Assembly: GCA_035967665.1 (NCBI GenBank) | Contig: JAYWLB010000098.1 | Coordinates: 87,574 to 151,573, forward strand | Reading direction: 5' to 3' | DNA: 64,000 bases | Origin: Arctic95D-9 sp035967665 | Lineage (GTDB): Bacteria > Verrucomicrobiota > Verrucomicrobiia > Verrucomicrobiales > DEV007 | Shown here: positions 33,469 to 42,445 of the stretch, in pieces | How positions within the stretch are numbered: the stretch's first letter is position 1 | Layout of the letters: each line of letters starts with the position of its first letter | Notes under the pieces: model-generated | The model's input: the letters and a program-made list of their open reading frames with translations, nothing else | What the model was told of the DNA's origin: nothing | The model's database searches: none | Made by a program: the position numbers and the translations under genes

Positions 33469-33498
33469 ATCAATTGAACGGAGACGCTTTCAATTGAT
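33469..33498. promoter_or_regulatory. Inverted repeat upstream of the lipoprotein gene
   Basis: ATCAATTGAA and TTCAATTGAT are perfect 10-bp arms around a 10-base spacer. A hairpin (GTGTTTT and AAAACAC, 33420-33435) precedes it at the stop of the cytochrome gene. An operator or transcript-end structure is possible. Confidence 0.4.
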
Positions 33499-33527
33499 CA
33501 AACCTGTCTCGAATCGACACTTTCACC

Positions 33528-34196
33528 ATGCACCCTGCAATATTTTCCCGCTTCCTCGCCATTCCGGCGGCGGCAGCCATTCTTACGTCCTGCGGCGATT
33601 CGTCGGACCCAACCACTCTCGTGGAGCGCGAACTGACCGCCTCCGAGAAAAGCTTTAATATGGTCGAGACTTCACGGGAGCGTTTTCGCTACCAAACCCA
33701 GGCACCGGTGGCAGGGCATGGCGACGCAGCCACCGCCGAATCGGGCGCGGGCGAACCAAAGCTCACCTACGACACCCCCGAAGGCTGGGAGGAAAAGCCC
33801 GGTTCGATGATGCGGGACGTGAATTTCGTGTTTGGCGAGAACGGCGAAGGCTCCTGCTATCTCGCAAGGCTCCCCGGTGCCGGTGGCGGCATGGCAGCCA
33901 ACGTGAATCGCTGGAGGGGTCAGTTCGATGCTGACCCGCTCACCGAGGAGGAAATCGCAGCCCTTCCCAAACTGGCGCTTTTCAGACAGCCTGCCACACT
34001 TGTCGAAGTCGACGGGCCTTTCGCGCCGGGCATGGGCAGCACCGAAACCTTTGAAAACTACAGCCTCCGCGGGCTCATCCTCGCATCCAGCTCAGGAGCG
34101 GTATTCGTAAAAATGACAGGCCCCAAAGAGCTCGTCGCCGCCAATTCCGACGCTTTCAACCAGTTCGTCGCTTCCCTCGACGTCAAAACGAACTGA
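33528..34196 (+). CDS. Predicted lipoprotein of unknown function
   Basis: The 222-residue protein has a lipoprotein signal ending LTSC (Cys22 becomes the lipidated residue), with Gly at +2 of the mature protein. After a low-complexity linker it has a compact domain with TPEGWEEKPGSMMRDVNFVF, and a later YSLRGLILASSSGAVFVKMTGP. I do not recognise a named family. It lies 26 bp upstream of resB and downstream of the membrane cytochrome, so a role in cytochrome maturation or the respiratory chain is an inference from position. Confidence 0.7.
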   Translation: MHPAIFSRFLAIPAAAAILTSCGDSSDPTTLVERELTASEKSFNMVETSRERFRYQTQAPVAGHGDAATAESGAGEPKLTYDTPEGWEEKPGSMMRDVNFVFGENGEGSCYLARLPGAGGGMAANVNRWRGQFDADPLTEEEIAALPKLALFRQPATLVEVDGPFAPGMGSTETFENYSLRGLILASSSGAVFVKMTGPKELVAANSDAFNQFVASLDVKTN

Positions 34197-34221
34197 TTCC
34201 AATTTTCGCTCCTACAATCCC

Positions 34222-35469
34222 ATGGCAAACAAACCCATCGATTGGTCTCCCGGCAACTGGCCCAAGTTGCTCTTCGATCTCTTCACTTCCTTCAAGCTGG
34301 CAACCTATGTGTTGTTTCTCATGCTTTTGGTGACCCTTTTCGGAACCCTTGATCAGGTTGATAACGGTCTCCACAAGGCAAAAGAGATCTACTTTCACTC
34401 CTGGTTCATCAACGAGAGAATGGGAAATATCCCCGTGATACTCCCGGGCGGGATGCTGCTCATGCTGATCCTCTTCGTCAACATGACCCTGGGAGCGATC
34501 GTAAAAGTCCGGAAGCGCTGGCGCGGAGCCGGCCTCCTCATTTCCCACACCGGAATGCTCATGCTGCTCGCCGGCGGGTTCATCACGAACAAGTTTGCGA
34601 CCGACGACTACATGGCGCTCTACCCGGGGATGTCTTCGAGCAAAGTGGAAAGCTACCGCGAATGGCAGCTCGAGATTATACCGCTCTCCGAAGACGGCAA
34701 GGCGGACAAAGCCTGGATCTACCCGACAGAGGTTTTGAATACAGTTCGCCCCGATGAGCAACGTGTCATCACCACGGAGGCACTTCCTTTCGACGTCGTT
34801 ATCAACGGGTTTTCCAAAAATGCGATGCCGATTCCCACGAGCGCGCCGATGGCAGCCAGCGTCGCAGGAAAAGAAGTCGACGGCTTCAAACTCTCTCCTC
34901 AGAAATCAGCGAAAGAGTCCGAACAAAACCTCCCCGGCGCCTACGTCGAATTCCGCCCCGATGATGGTTCCGAAGCGATTGAGGGAATCCTCTGGGCCGG
35001 TTCCTACTATTTCGATCCGCGTGAAAAGCCAATGCCTTTCACCTTCAAAGTCGGCGACCAGCTCTACGGGGCCCTTCTCGCCAAGAAAACCCGCGCGCTT
35101 CCTTTCGAAGTCAGGCTCGATAAATTCATCTTCGAACGCCACCCCGGTGTGACAACCCCCCGGAACTACGAAAGCCGCATCACCCGCATCGAAGAGGGAC
35201 AGCCTGACAAACCGGTCGAAATCAAGATGAACGAGCCGATGCGCTACGAGGGCTACACCTTTTTCCAGGAGTCATTCGGCCCCGCCGGCTCCAATCCCGG
35301 CGACGACATGTATTCCCAGTTCGCCGTTGCTAAGAACCCCGCCGATCAATGGCCACTCTGGGCGCTCTGCATCACCGGATTCGGACTCATGGTCCATTTC
35401 GTCATCATGCTCGTGAGCTATTCCAGCCGCGCGAGAAAGAAACGTTCAGCTTCAGCCGCCACCTCATGA
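34222..35469 (+). CDS. resB: Cytochrome c biogenesis protein ResB-like
   Basis: The 415-residue membrane protein belongs to the ResB/Ccs1 family of system II cytochrome c assembly, which keeps haem and apocytochrome in position at the outer face of the membrane. It has membrane segments near 31-48, 78-95 and 108-125, a large periplasmic domain (about 130-370), and a final membrane segment (about 375-398). The family-typical LFDLFTSFKLATYVLFLML and YEGYTFFQESFGP segments are visible. Its stop overlaps the ATG of ccsA by four bases (ATGA), so the two partners are translationally coupled. Confidence 0.88.
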   Translation: MANKPIDWSPGNWPKLLFDLFTSFKLATYVLFLMLLVTLFGTLDQVDNGLHKAKEIYFHSWFINERMGNIPVILPGGMLLMLILFVNMTLGAIVKVRKRWRGAGLLISHTGMLMLLAGGFITNKFATDDYMALYPGMSSSKVESYREWQLEIIPLSEDGKADKAWIYPTEVLNTVRPDEQRVITTEALPFDVVINGFSKNAMPIPTSAPMAASVAGKEVDGFKLSPQKSAKESEQNLPGAYVEFRPDDGSEAIEGILWAGSYYFDPREKPMPFTFKVGDQLYGALLAKKTRALPFEVRLDKFIFERHPGVTTPRNYESRITRIEEGQPDKPVEIKMNEPMRYEGYTFFQESFGPAGSNPGDDMYSQFAVAKNPADQWPLWALCITGFGLMVHFVIMLVSYSSRARKKRSASAATS

Positions 35470-37514
35470 AACACTGTTTACTCATCCACCTAACCCTGTT
35501 GGGATTACTCGGGCTGACATCCAATCTGTCCGCCCGCGAGCTACCCAAAGTCGATCTCCAGAATTACCAGCCCTGGGAAGAGGAAACCGTTCACGCTTTC
35601 GAAAACATCCTCGTTCAGGACGGCGGACGCGTGAAGCCGATTTACACGATTTCCCGCTTCACGCTGATGCAGTTCAGCGGAATCACCTCGGTCAAATTTG
35701 AAACGAATGACGGTGAACAGCACAATCTTCACTACGCGGAATGGATGCTCGACGTTCTCTTCCGCGGTGAGATTGCGAAGAATCTGCCCGTTTTCATCGT
35801 CGATGATTCAGAAGCGGTCGTCCAGATCGGCGTCTCGCCCAAATCACGCCGTGACCGCTACTCCTACAACGAACTCGTCTCCGGACGCGCCAAGCTGGCG
35901 GAACTCAGTGCCGAGTATGCGAAAAAGCAGCAGCAATACCAGGAGAGCGAAAAGGACAAACAGTACGAACTCGATCGCATCGAGGGAATGATCCTGACAT
36001 TGGGACGAAATATCAGCTCGTTCGAGTTCCTCCTCGGGCAGTTTGGCTTCGCCCGAAAAGGCGAAATTCTCGTGAACGGGGACATCCTCTCCCCTGAGTT
36101 TCAAAAGATGGCGAAGACCCTCGACCCCGTCGAGATGCTCAGCAAGATGCCCGAGATGACACTCGACCAGCTCTTCCAGACGGTTCGCCAACCGATGGGC
36201 GATTCGGAGGACGAAAGAATGTTCTCTGATGCGCTGCGTCTCTTCTTCTTCCACGCCAATTCAGGTCGCGGACTCGATCTTTTTCCACCTGCCGAAGATG
36301 CCAACGAAGATTGGAAGTCTTCCGGCGACGTCATGCTGGAAGCTCTTGAGAAGAAAGACCTCCGCGAATGGGGAACAGAGCAGCTCGGCAAAATCCAGAC
36401 GATCATCAAAGCCCAGGGCGAAAGTGAAGAAGCTTTCCGCGCCGCGCTCCTGTCCTTCTCGAAACAACAACACGAGACCGCAGAAGCCCGGGGTCAGGGC
36501 GTCCGCTCCGAGATGGAGATTTCACTCTATCGCGGGAAGTGGTTCTGGAACTCGCTCTACTGCTTCGTGCTCGGATTTGTCATCCTCGCCTTCAGCTGGT
36601 TCTCACCGGGAACCCGCTTCAGCAAAATCATGATTCTCGCAGCGAGCCTGCTCGCACTTCTCGGACTCGTTCTCGATGTCTACGGTATCACGCTCCGAAG
36701 TATCATTCGACAGCGCCCGCCAATCACGAACCTCTACGACACTGTTCTATTCATCACTGCAACCGCTGTTCTTCTGGGACTGATCATCGAATGGTTCACC
36801 CGGATCGGAATTGGAACGCTCGTGGCGATTGTCTCCGGTTTTGCCGGGATGTTTCTCTCGATCAAATACGAAGCGAAGGAAGCGACCGATACGATCACCC
36901 AGCTCATGGCGGTACTGGACACCAATTTCTGGCTCGCAACGCACGTGACGATTATCAACATCGGCTACGCAGCAGGACTGGTCGGGGCGATTTTCGGGAT
37001 CATTTATCTCGCCGGCCGCTTTATCGGACTCCTCACGGGGCACCAAAACAAAGATTTCTACAAATCGCTCACCCGGATGAACTACGGAGTGATCTGCTTC
37101 TGCCTCTTTTTCTCCCTCGTCGGCACGGTCCTCGGCGGAATTTGGGCGAACTACAGCTGGGGACGTTTCTGGGGCTGGGACCCCAAAGAAAACGGCGCCC
37201 TCATGATCTGCCTCTGGACGCTCGTGATCCTGCACGGACGCATGGGCGGAATGCTCAAGGATCTGGGTATCAACATGTGCAGCGTCATCCTCGCCGGAAT
37301 CGTCACTTTCAGCTGGTGGGGTGTCAACAACCTCGGAGTCGGACTTCACAGCTACGGATTTACCGAAGGAATCTGGGGAGCCCTCTTCTCCTCGTGGAGT
37401 ATTCTCGGGGTCTTTCTCCTCATGGGCGTGATTATCTGGTTCGTGGAGCGCGCTAAAAAAGCGGATAAACAGAGAGCGGGCACCAACCGGGAAGCCGCGA
37501 CTTCAGCCTCTTAA
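35466..37514 (+). CDS. ccsA: Cytochrome c biogenesis protein CcsA with large N-terminal exported domain
   Basis: About 682 residues from the ATG at 35466; longer in-frame sequence upstream lies inside resB and is not a real start. A signal-like helix (1-20) leads into a 350-residue soluble region with helical repeats (for example YAKKQQQYQESEKDKQYELD). The C-terminal half is the CcsA haem-export module with several membrane helices. It contains the tryptophan-rich WGRFWGWDPKENGALM and conserved His residues (LATHVTIINIGY, LHGRMGG). CcsA delivers haem to apocytochromes with ResB. The big exported N-domain is longer than in plain CcsA and resembles fused Ccs proteins of Verrucomicrobiota and Planctomycetota. 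Confidence 0.88.
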   Translation: MKHCLLIHLTLLGLLGLTSNLSARELPKVDLQNYQPWEEETVHAFENILVQDGGRVKPIYTISRFTLMQFSGITSVKFETNDGEQHNLHYAEWMLDVLFRGEIAKNLPVFIVDDSEAVVQIGVSPKSRRDRYSYNELVSGRAKLAELSAEYAKKQQQYQESEKDKQYELDRIEGMILTLGRNISSFEFLLGQFGFARKGEILVNGDILSPEFQKMAKTLDPVEMLSKMPEMTLDQLFQTVRQPMGDSEDERMFSDALRLFFFHANSGRGLDLFPPAEDANEDWKSSGDVMLEALEKKDLREWGTEQLGKIQTIIKAQGESEEAFRAALLSFSKQQHETAEARGQGVRSEMEISLYRGKWFWNSLYCFVLGFVILAFSWFSPGTRFSKIMILAASLLALLGLVLDVYGITLRSIIRQRPPITNLYDTVLFITATAVLLGLIIEWFTRIGIGTLVAIVSGFAGMFLSIKYEAKEATDTITQLMAVLDTNFWLATHVTIINIGYAAGLVGAIFGIIYLAGRFIGLLTGHQNKDFYKSLTRMNYGVICFCLFFSLVGTVLGGIWANYSWGRFWGWDPKENGALMICLWTLVILHGRMGGMLKDLGINMCSVILAGIVTFSWWGVNNLGVGLHSYGFTEGIWGALFSSWSILGVFLLMGVIIWFVERAKKADKQRAGTNREAATSAS

Positions 37515-37611
37515 ATCCAGCAGGAGAAAGAAATCAAACCATCGGAAGTGCTGTCGCGATTGACCGCATCTTCCGATTGGCAAAAAGGCAAACAGTGGCT
37601 AGAATCCCCTC

Positions 37612-37701
37612 ATGGCAATATTTCTCGGCATCACAATCGCAATCGTATTTCTTCTCCTCGGAGCAGCTGCATTCCGCTATCTCCTGAAAGGTGAGCAGTA
37701 G
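37612..37701 (+). CDS. 29-residue single-helix membrane peptide
   Basis: The small frame encodes 29 residues starting MAIFLGITIAIVFLL and ending RYLLKGEQ. It is one continuous hydrophobic helix followed by a short positive tail, like small subunits of membrane complexes. The stop overlaps the left arm of the inverted repeat at 37697. No clear ribosome binding site is seen. It follows ccsA by about 100 bp, so it could be a small respiratory subunit, but no family is recognised. Confidence 0.45.
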   Translation: MAIFLGITIAIVFLLLGAAAFRYLLKGEQ

Positions 37702-37776
37702 TAAAATAGGACCACCCGCATATCTCACAATAAAGTGACTTTATTGTGGGCGTAGACGGTCCAATTTTATACTACT
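37697..37776. repeat. Nested inverted repeat (possible MITE remnant or bidirectional terminator)
   Basis: Outer arms AGTAGTAAAATAGGACC (37697-37713) and GGTCCAATTTTATACTACT (37758-37776) match with a small gap. Inside, CACAATAAAGT and ACTTTATTGTG (37726-37748) form a perfect 11-bp hairpin with a one-base centre. It ends 10 bp before the next ATG. Confidence 0.75.
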
Positions 37777-37786
37777 ACCTTTCTCA

Positions 37787-39172
37787 ATGGCCGGATTCAA
37801 AATTAGCAATGACGTCGGAGCGACTGTGTTCGCTCTTCTTTCCGGGCTTTCTGCCCTTTTTCTGACAGCCTGGATTTTTGGATCAGGCGGGTGTCGAGAC
37901 ACCTCTGCTCCCAAGATCACCCCGGTGCCGGTTTCCAAAGTAGCGACTGAGGATTCCCGAAAGATTGACGCTGCCCGCAAGGCTCTTGCTGAAGAATCCG
38001 CCCGGCGCGCGGAACTCGCCAATCAGCTTCGTGAAAGCAAATCCAATTTCGGATCATTGGAGGAGGAAAATGCCGCTCTCCAGGCAAAAATCAGAAAGCT
38101 TACTGCTGCAACCTCCGTCAAAGACGACCTCGCAGCCACAGTAGCCGATCTGAATCTCAAGCTCAAAGCAGCGAACCAGCGCAACGGGGAACTCACTGCG
38201 AAAGTCGAAGACAGCGCTTCCGCCCGGGCAAAACTCGATGCTGAGATCGCGGACTTGCAGGCAAAACTGAAAGCATCCGGAGAAGGTGCCGGAAAAATGG
38301 CGGGACTCAGCGCCGAACTCGCTGCCCTGAAGCTGAAATTCGACGCTGAAACCAAAGCTTCAGGGGAGGCGAAGAGCGCCCTCCTCACACTCAAACAATC
38401 AGCCGCGGAGAAGGAGAAAGCCCTTCGCGCTGAAATCGAATCACTCAAGGGCTCGATGTCCGGAGATTCCACTAAGATCGCGGCAGAGCTGAAAGCGCTG
38501 AAACTTTCGTCTGCCGACAAAGAGAAGATTGCAGAAGCCCAACTCGCGAAACTGAAAGCGGAAGTGGATGCACTGACGAAGAAGCTCACCCTTGACGCCA
38601 AAGCCTGTGACGACGCCAAGAAAAGGTTGATGGCCGAGATTAATAACCTCAATGGCGAAATCGACACTCTCAAAAACGGAGACAAACTGAAACGCGCCGG
38701 TGATTTTCCCGACCTTGATCTCCCCATGCTCGTGAACGACCCGCTTAAACTCGACTCCAAAGTGCGACCTCTCTTTATCAGCCTGAGAGGAATCAACGAG
38801 ACGGCCGCTGATCGCAAAGCGACCTATGAGAAGATCAACGCTCAAGGGATCTCGAACGCAAAAGACGTCGTCCAGTTCGACTCCGGCTCCTCCAAAGTCA
38901 CTGCAGCTGAGCGCAAAGAGCTGGAAACCAAACTGAAAGAGCTTCCCAAAGGAGCGAAGGTCCTCGCGGTGGGCTATGCCTCCATCGACGGAGATGCCAA
39001 ATCCAACTACGAACTCTCTTCGAAACGCGCTTCCAGCGTTGCTCAGGAAGTCGCGACGATCACCGGTCTTGGCGCAGAGAACATTCAAGCGGTCTACTTC
39101 GGGCAGACAAAGCGATTCGATGAGAAAGTTCTCACTCCCAATCGCGTCGTTGAAGTCTGGGTCACCAAATAA
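37787..39172 (+). CDS. Coiled-coil envelope protein with OmpA-like C-terminal domain
   Basis: The 461-residue protein has an N-terminal membrane segment (about 10-32). A long Ala/Lys/Leu/Glu-rich coiled coil (about 60-310) follows, with heptad-like segments such as ELKALKLSSADKEKIAEAQL. The last 115 residues resemble an OmpA-like peptidoglycan-binding domain (VVQFDSGSSKVTAAERKELE, GYASIDGDAKSNYELSSKRA and NRVVEVWV). It should span from the cytoplasmic membrane towards the wall, with the OmpA-like domain binding peptidoglycan. Its ligand residues were not checked. A strong terminator follows. Confidence 0.8.
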   Translation: MAGFKISNDVGATVFALLSGLSALFLTAWIFGSGGCRDTSAPKITPVPVSKVATEDSRKIDAARKALAEESARRAELANQLRESKSNFGSLEEENAALQAKIRKLTAATSVKDDLAATVADLNLKLKAANQRNGELTAKVEDSASARAKLDAEIADLQAKLKASGEGAGKMAGLSAELAALKLKFDAETKASGEAKSALLTLKQSAAEKEKALRAEIESLKGSMSGDSTKIAAELKALKLSSADKEKIAEAQLAKLKAEVDALTKKLTLDAKACDDAKKRLMAEINNLNGEIDTLKNGDKLKRAGDFPDLDLPMLVNDPLKLDSKVRPLFISLRGINETAADRKATYEKINAQGISNAKDVVQFDSGSSKVTAAERKELETKLKELPKGAKVLAVGYASIDGDAKSNYELSSKRASSVAQEVATITGLGAENIQAVYFGQTKRFDEKVLTPNRVVEVWVTK

Positions 39173-39243
39173 TCGCAGACTGGTAAAAGCCCGCTCTTTC
39201 ACTATCATTTCCACAATACAGGCAGCTCCACTGCCCTCAGGAG

Positions 39244-39268
39244 GCCCGCCGGAAATGCGGGCTTTTTT
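39244..39268 (+). terminator. Rho-independent terminator
   Basis: GCCCGC and GCGGGC pair around CGGAAAT, followed by six T residues. It closes the OmpA-like gene ahead of pyk. Confidence 0.85.
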
Positions 39269-39340
39269 GTTTCAAAATTTTAACTGGTTAGCGGCACGCA
39301 ATCCGCGTATTCGTGAAACAGGTGCTTCCTTTCTACAATC

Positions 39341-40747
39341 ATGGCCAAACGAAAAACTAAAATTATCGCGACACTCGGACCCGCGACAGATTCATCCGGG
39401 ATGATCGGAAATCTTATTTCAGCAGGAGCAAATATCTTCCGGCTGAACATGAGCCATGCGGCACACGACTGGGCTCGTGAAGTCGTGGAGAAAATCCGGG
39501 AGCAGTCCGCGAAACTGGAAATTCCTGTTGCGACCCTTCTCGACCTTCAAGGTCCGTCGATCCGGACCGGAGATGTCGATGGAAAGCTCGACCTCAAGAA
39601 AGGTGACGTCGTCGAATTTCGAAACGCCGACCTGAACCCCGGCCTGGATGTTTCCGTAACGACCAACTATGACGGCCTCCACGAAGATGTTTCCGTAAAC
39701 GATGTCATGCTTGTCGACAACGGGGAGATCCATTTCAAGGTCAAACAAATCGAGAAAGGACGACTCACCTGCGAAGTCCTCACTGACGGAAAAATGGGTT
39801 CCCGCCGGCACATCAACCTGCCCGGAATTCGCGTGAATCTCCCCGCGCTTACTAACAAAGACCTCGTCGATCTCGACCTCGCCGCCGAACTTCAGGTCGA
39901 CTTTGTTGCAATCAGCTTCGTTCGCGATGCCGAACACATCCGCTACCTTCGCGAGAAGCTCGCTGAGTCTGATTCCCGCGCGAAGATCGTGGCCAAGATC
40001 GAAGATCAGGAAGCGGTGAAAAACCTTTCTGAAATCATCAAAGAATCCGATGCCATCATGGTCGCGAGGGGCGATCTCGGCATCGAAGTTCACATCGAGG
40101 AACTCCCGGTTGTTCAGCGCCTCATCCTCAAAGAATGCGCCCGCATCGGCCGCAAAGTCATCGTCGCGACTCACATGCTCGAATCGATGATTGAGAATCC
40201 CGTGCCGACCCGGGCCGAAGTCACCGACGTGGCCAACGCCGTCTTTGAACAGGCGGATGCAGTCATGGTGAGCGGGGAAACCTCGGTCGGACAGTATCCC
40301 GTCAAATGCATCGAGATGCTCGATCGTATTTCCAAACGGATGGAACGCGAACCCGGAGCAGGATTTTGCAGCGAAATTGAGCTCCGAACGGAGAAACAGC
40401 ACACCGTCAAATCGGCCGTGGTACTGGCCAATTCGCTGGCCAATTCTAAAATTATCATCTTCACGGCAAGAGGCGTCCTCGCGAACTATGCAGCGCATCA
40501 GCGTCCAACAGATGCTGACATTTTCGCTTTCACCGCCGACGAGCGCGTTGCCCGTGCCCTCCTCATGAATAGGGCCGTGACCCCCTTTACGATGGAGATG
40601 GAGACAAGCCCTTCAGAGACGATTCTCAAGGCGGTCGCCACCCTCAAGGAAAAGGGACTCGTCAAAACCGGAGATCCCATCGTTATCCTCAGTGATGTAC
40701 TCGACCGGGACTTCGACACGGAAGCCATTCTCCTGCGAAAGGCATGA
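39341..40747 (+). CDS. pyk: Pyruvate kinase
   Basis: The cytoplasmic enzyme converts phosphoenolpyruvate and ADP to pyruvate and ATP at the end of glycolysis. The 468-residue length is usual. Signatures include RKTKIIATLGPAT at the start, NIFRLNMSHA, LLDLQGPSIRTG, KIEDQEAV, MVARGDLGIEV and the ATHMLESMIENPVPTRAEV block, in which His replaces the common Gln of ATQML. The C-terminal regulatory domain is present. The stop overlaps the start of the next small gene by four bases (ATGA). Confidence 0.95.
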   Translation: MAKRKTKIIATLGPATDSSGMIGNLISAGANIFRLNMSHAAHDWAREVVEKIREQSAKLEIPVATLLDLQGPSIRTGDVDGKLDLKKGDVVEFRNADLNPGLDVSVTTNYDGLHEDVSVNDVMLVDNGEIHFKVKQIEKGRLTCEVLTDGKMGSRRHINLPGIRVNLPALTNKDLVDLDLAAELQVDFVAISFVRDAEHIRYLREKLAESDSRAKIVAKIEDQEAVKNLSEIIKESDAIMVARGDLGIEVHIEELPVVQRLILKECARIGRKVIVATHMLESMIENPVPTRAEVTDVANAVFEQADAVMVSGETSVGQYPVKCIEMLDRISKRMEREPGAGFCSEIELRTEKQHTVKSAVVLANSLANSKIIIFTARGVLANYAAHQRPTDADIFAFTADERVARALLMNRAVTPFTMEMETSPSETILKAVATLKEKGLVKTGDPIVILSDVLDRDFDTEAILLRKA

Positions 40748-40950
40748 ACCTCTCCTCCTACGAAACAATGGATCCCCATTTGCTCGTGGGGCTCATCAAT
40801 ACCGCGCTGAGAAATGACTGCGACAGCCTCGATGATCTTGTGAAAACCCACGATCTCGACCAGAGCGCCCTTGAGGAGCGTCTTCGCACAGGCGGTTATC
40901 AATACATCTCTGACCTGAACCAGTTCCGCCCGGTGGATGCGTCTCGCTGA
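40744..40950 (+). CDS. DUF4250-family small protein
   Basis: The 68-residue protein resembles DUF4250, a short family of unknown function, with MDPHLLVGLINTALRND, then LDDLVKTHDLDQSALEERL and a final GYQYISDLNQF. It is predicted to be mostly helical and cytoplasmic. The ATG overlaps the pyk stop, so it is translated after pyruvate kinase and could be related to it functionally, though nothing known supports that. Confidence 0.75.
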   Translation: MNLSSYETMDPHLLVGLINTALRNDCDSLDDLVKTHDLDQSALEERLRTGGYQYISDLNQFRPVDASR

Positions 40951-40999
40951 GACGCAGAACGCGCGGATCGCCCACGGGATCCGTCCGCTGGAGTTCCTC

Positions 41000-41431
41000 T
41001 CAGGATTCTCCGAGGCGCATTTTCAACTCCTGTTCATTCTTCACCAAATCCGCGAGGGTGAGGGAATCCAGCTCTGCGAGAAATGCCTGTGTCGCGCGAT
41101 GCAAAACGGACTGCAACTCACAGACGCCTTTAATGCAACAGAGGCCTTTTCGCGGTCGCAGGCACTCGACGACTGCGATCGGCTCGACTGCTTCCACGAC
41201 TTCTCTGAGGGAAATTTGCGCAGGCTCCTTAGCCAGCTTCATTCCCCCGCCACGACCACGGAAGGTCTCAAGGTAGCCAAGCTTGGAGAGGTTGTGCACC
41301 ACCTTGACGAGATGATTCTCCGAAATTGAAAAAGCCGTCGCAATTTCACGGATCGATGTCATCTCCCCCCTTCTCAGTGCTACAAAAATGAGAACTCTGA
41401 GAGAGTAATCGGTGAACTGATTCAATTCCAT
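41000..41431 (-). CDS. nsrR: Rrf2-family nitric-oxide-sensing repressor NsrR-like
   Basis: The 143-residue protein matches NsrR closely: LNQFTDYSLRVLIFVAL at the start, a winged helix with MTSIREIATAFSISENHLVK, and FRGRGGGMKLAK. Cys90, Cys98/99 and Cys104 fit the iron-sulfur cluster ligands. The C-terminal AFLAELDSLTLADLV segment is typical of the family. NsrR represses nitrosative-stress genes until NO attacks its cluster. No flavohaemoglobin, hybrid cluster protein or NO reductase gene is adjacent, so the regulon is elsewhere or unusual. It is divergent from the beta-propeller gene, only 81 bp away. Confidence 0.85.
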   Translation of the reverse strand: MELNQFTDYSLRVLIFVALRRGEMTSIREIATAFSISENHLVKVVHNLSKLGYLETFRGRGGGMKLAKEPAQISLREVVEAVEPIAVVECLRPRKGLCCIKGVCELQSVLHRATQAFLAELDSLTLADLVKNEQELKMRLGES

Positions 41432-41512
41432 TCAGCAAAAATGGCGCGAATCCTCACAAGAGCGAGAAATTTCTAATCGCATTTCCCTCTTTAATCCGCC
41501 TAAACTGATCCC

Positions 41513-42445
41513 ATGCTTCGATCCGCCTCCATTGCCCTGTCACTGATTTTCGCCCTCACGCTCAGCACCGCGGCACAGGATTCCTTCGGAGAACAACGCA
41601 GTGCCACCGGTATTCGACATTCCTTTCTCATTGCCGGAAATCCGACGGTAATCGTCAGTGAAGAGGGAAAGGTCACCTGGAAAACGGAAGGGAAAGCCAG
41701 GGATGCCTTCGTTCTACCCAACGGCAACATCCTCGTTTCCATCAGCAATACCGCCAAAGAGATCACTCCGGCAGGCGAAACGGTATGGAAGTATCAACTC
41801 GCACCTGAGAACAAAGAACTCGGCACCGCCGTTCGCCTCGACAACGGGAATACGCTCGTCGTCGAGCGAGGCGTAAAACCGAGACTCCTCGAAGTAACCA
41901 CCGAAGGGAAATTCGCGGTTGAGGTGCCCCTTTTACCCGAAACTGACAACGCCCACATGCAGACCCGCATGGCCCGTAAACTGCCCAACGGGAACTACCT
42001 CGTGCCCCATCTCCTCGCCTTCGCCGTGAAAGAATATCAGGCTGATGGCACCGTCGTGAAGACATTCAAAACCGATCTCGAAGAGCTTGGTGGGCGCAAA
42101 GCGGAATCCTGGCCTTTTACAGCGATCCGACTCGAAAACGGCAACACCCTCGTGAATCTCACTCATGGCAATCAGACCGTTGAATTCGATGCCAATGGCA
42201 AGGTGGCATGGCACGTCACCAACACCGATGTCGAGGGGCGCTTCGCGGATCCCTGCGGCGGCCAGCGTCTTGCCAACGGAAACACCGTGATATGCAGCTA
42301 CGGTCAAAAAAAGCCGGGAATGCCAAAGTTATTTGAAGTCACGCCGGAAAAGAAAGTCGTGTGGGAATTCTTCCATCCCAAAGTGAAAGCACACGAAGTG
42401 CACATCCTCACAACAAATGGAAAACCGGAAGGTGCGCTGAAGTAA
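41513..42445 (+). CDS. Exported beta-propeller protein of unknown function
   Basis: The 310-residue product has a signal peptide (about 1-21, ending TAAQ). It is built of repeats such as LPNGNILVSI, LDNGNTLVVE and LANGNTVICS, which fit blades of a PQQ-like or arylsulfotransferase-type beta-propeller. No catalytic motif could be recognised. It is divergent from nsrR and could share its promoter region, so NO control is possible but unproved. Confidence 0.7.
   Translation: MLRSASIALSLIFALTLSTAAQDSFGEQRSATGIRHSFLIAGNPTVIVSEEGKVTWKTEGKARDAFVLPNGNILVSISNTAKEITPAGETVWKYQLAPENKELGTAVRLDNGNTLVVERGVKPRLLEVTTEGKFAVEVPLLPETDNAHMQTRMARKLPNGNYLVPHLLAFAVKEYQADGTVVKTFKTDLEELGGRKAESWPFTAIRLENGNTLVNLTHGNQTVEFDANGKVAWHVTNTDVEGRFADPCGGQRLANGNTVICSYGQKKPGMPKLFEVTPEKKVVWEFFHPKVKAHEVHILTTNGKPEGALK

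Noticed and set aside
37697..37776. Complete insertion sequence
   Set aside because: There is no transposase gene, and a target-site duplication is not evident; at most it is a MITE remnant.
39419..40498. 359-codon minus-strand frame opposite pyk
   Set aside because: Pyruvate kinase is unmistakable on the plus strand, and the shadow product has no known features.
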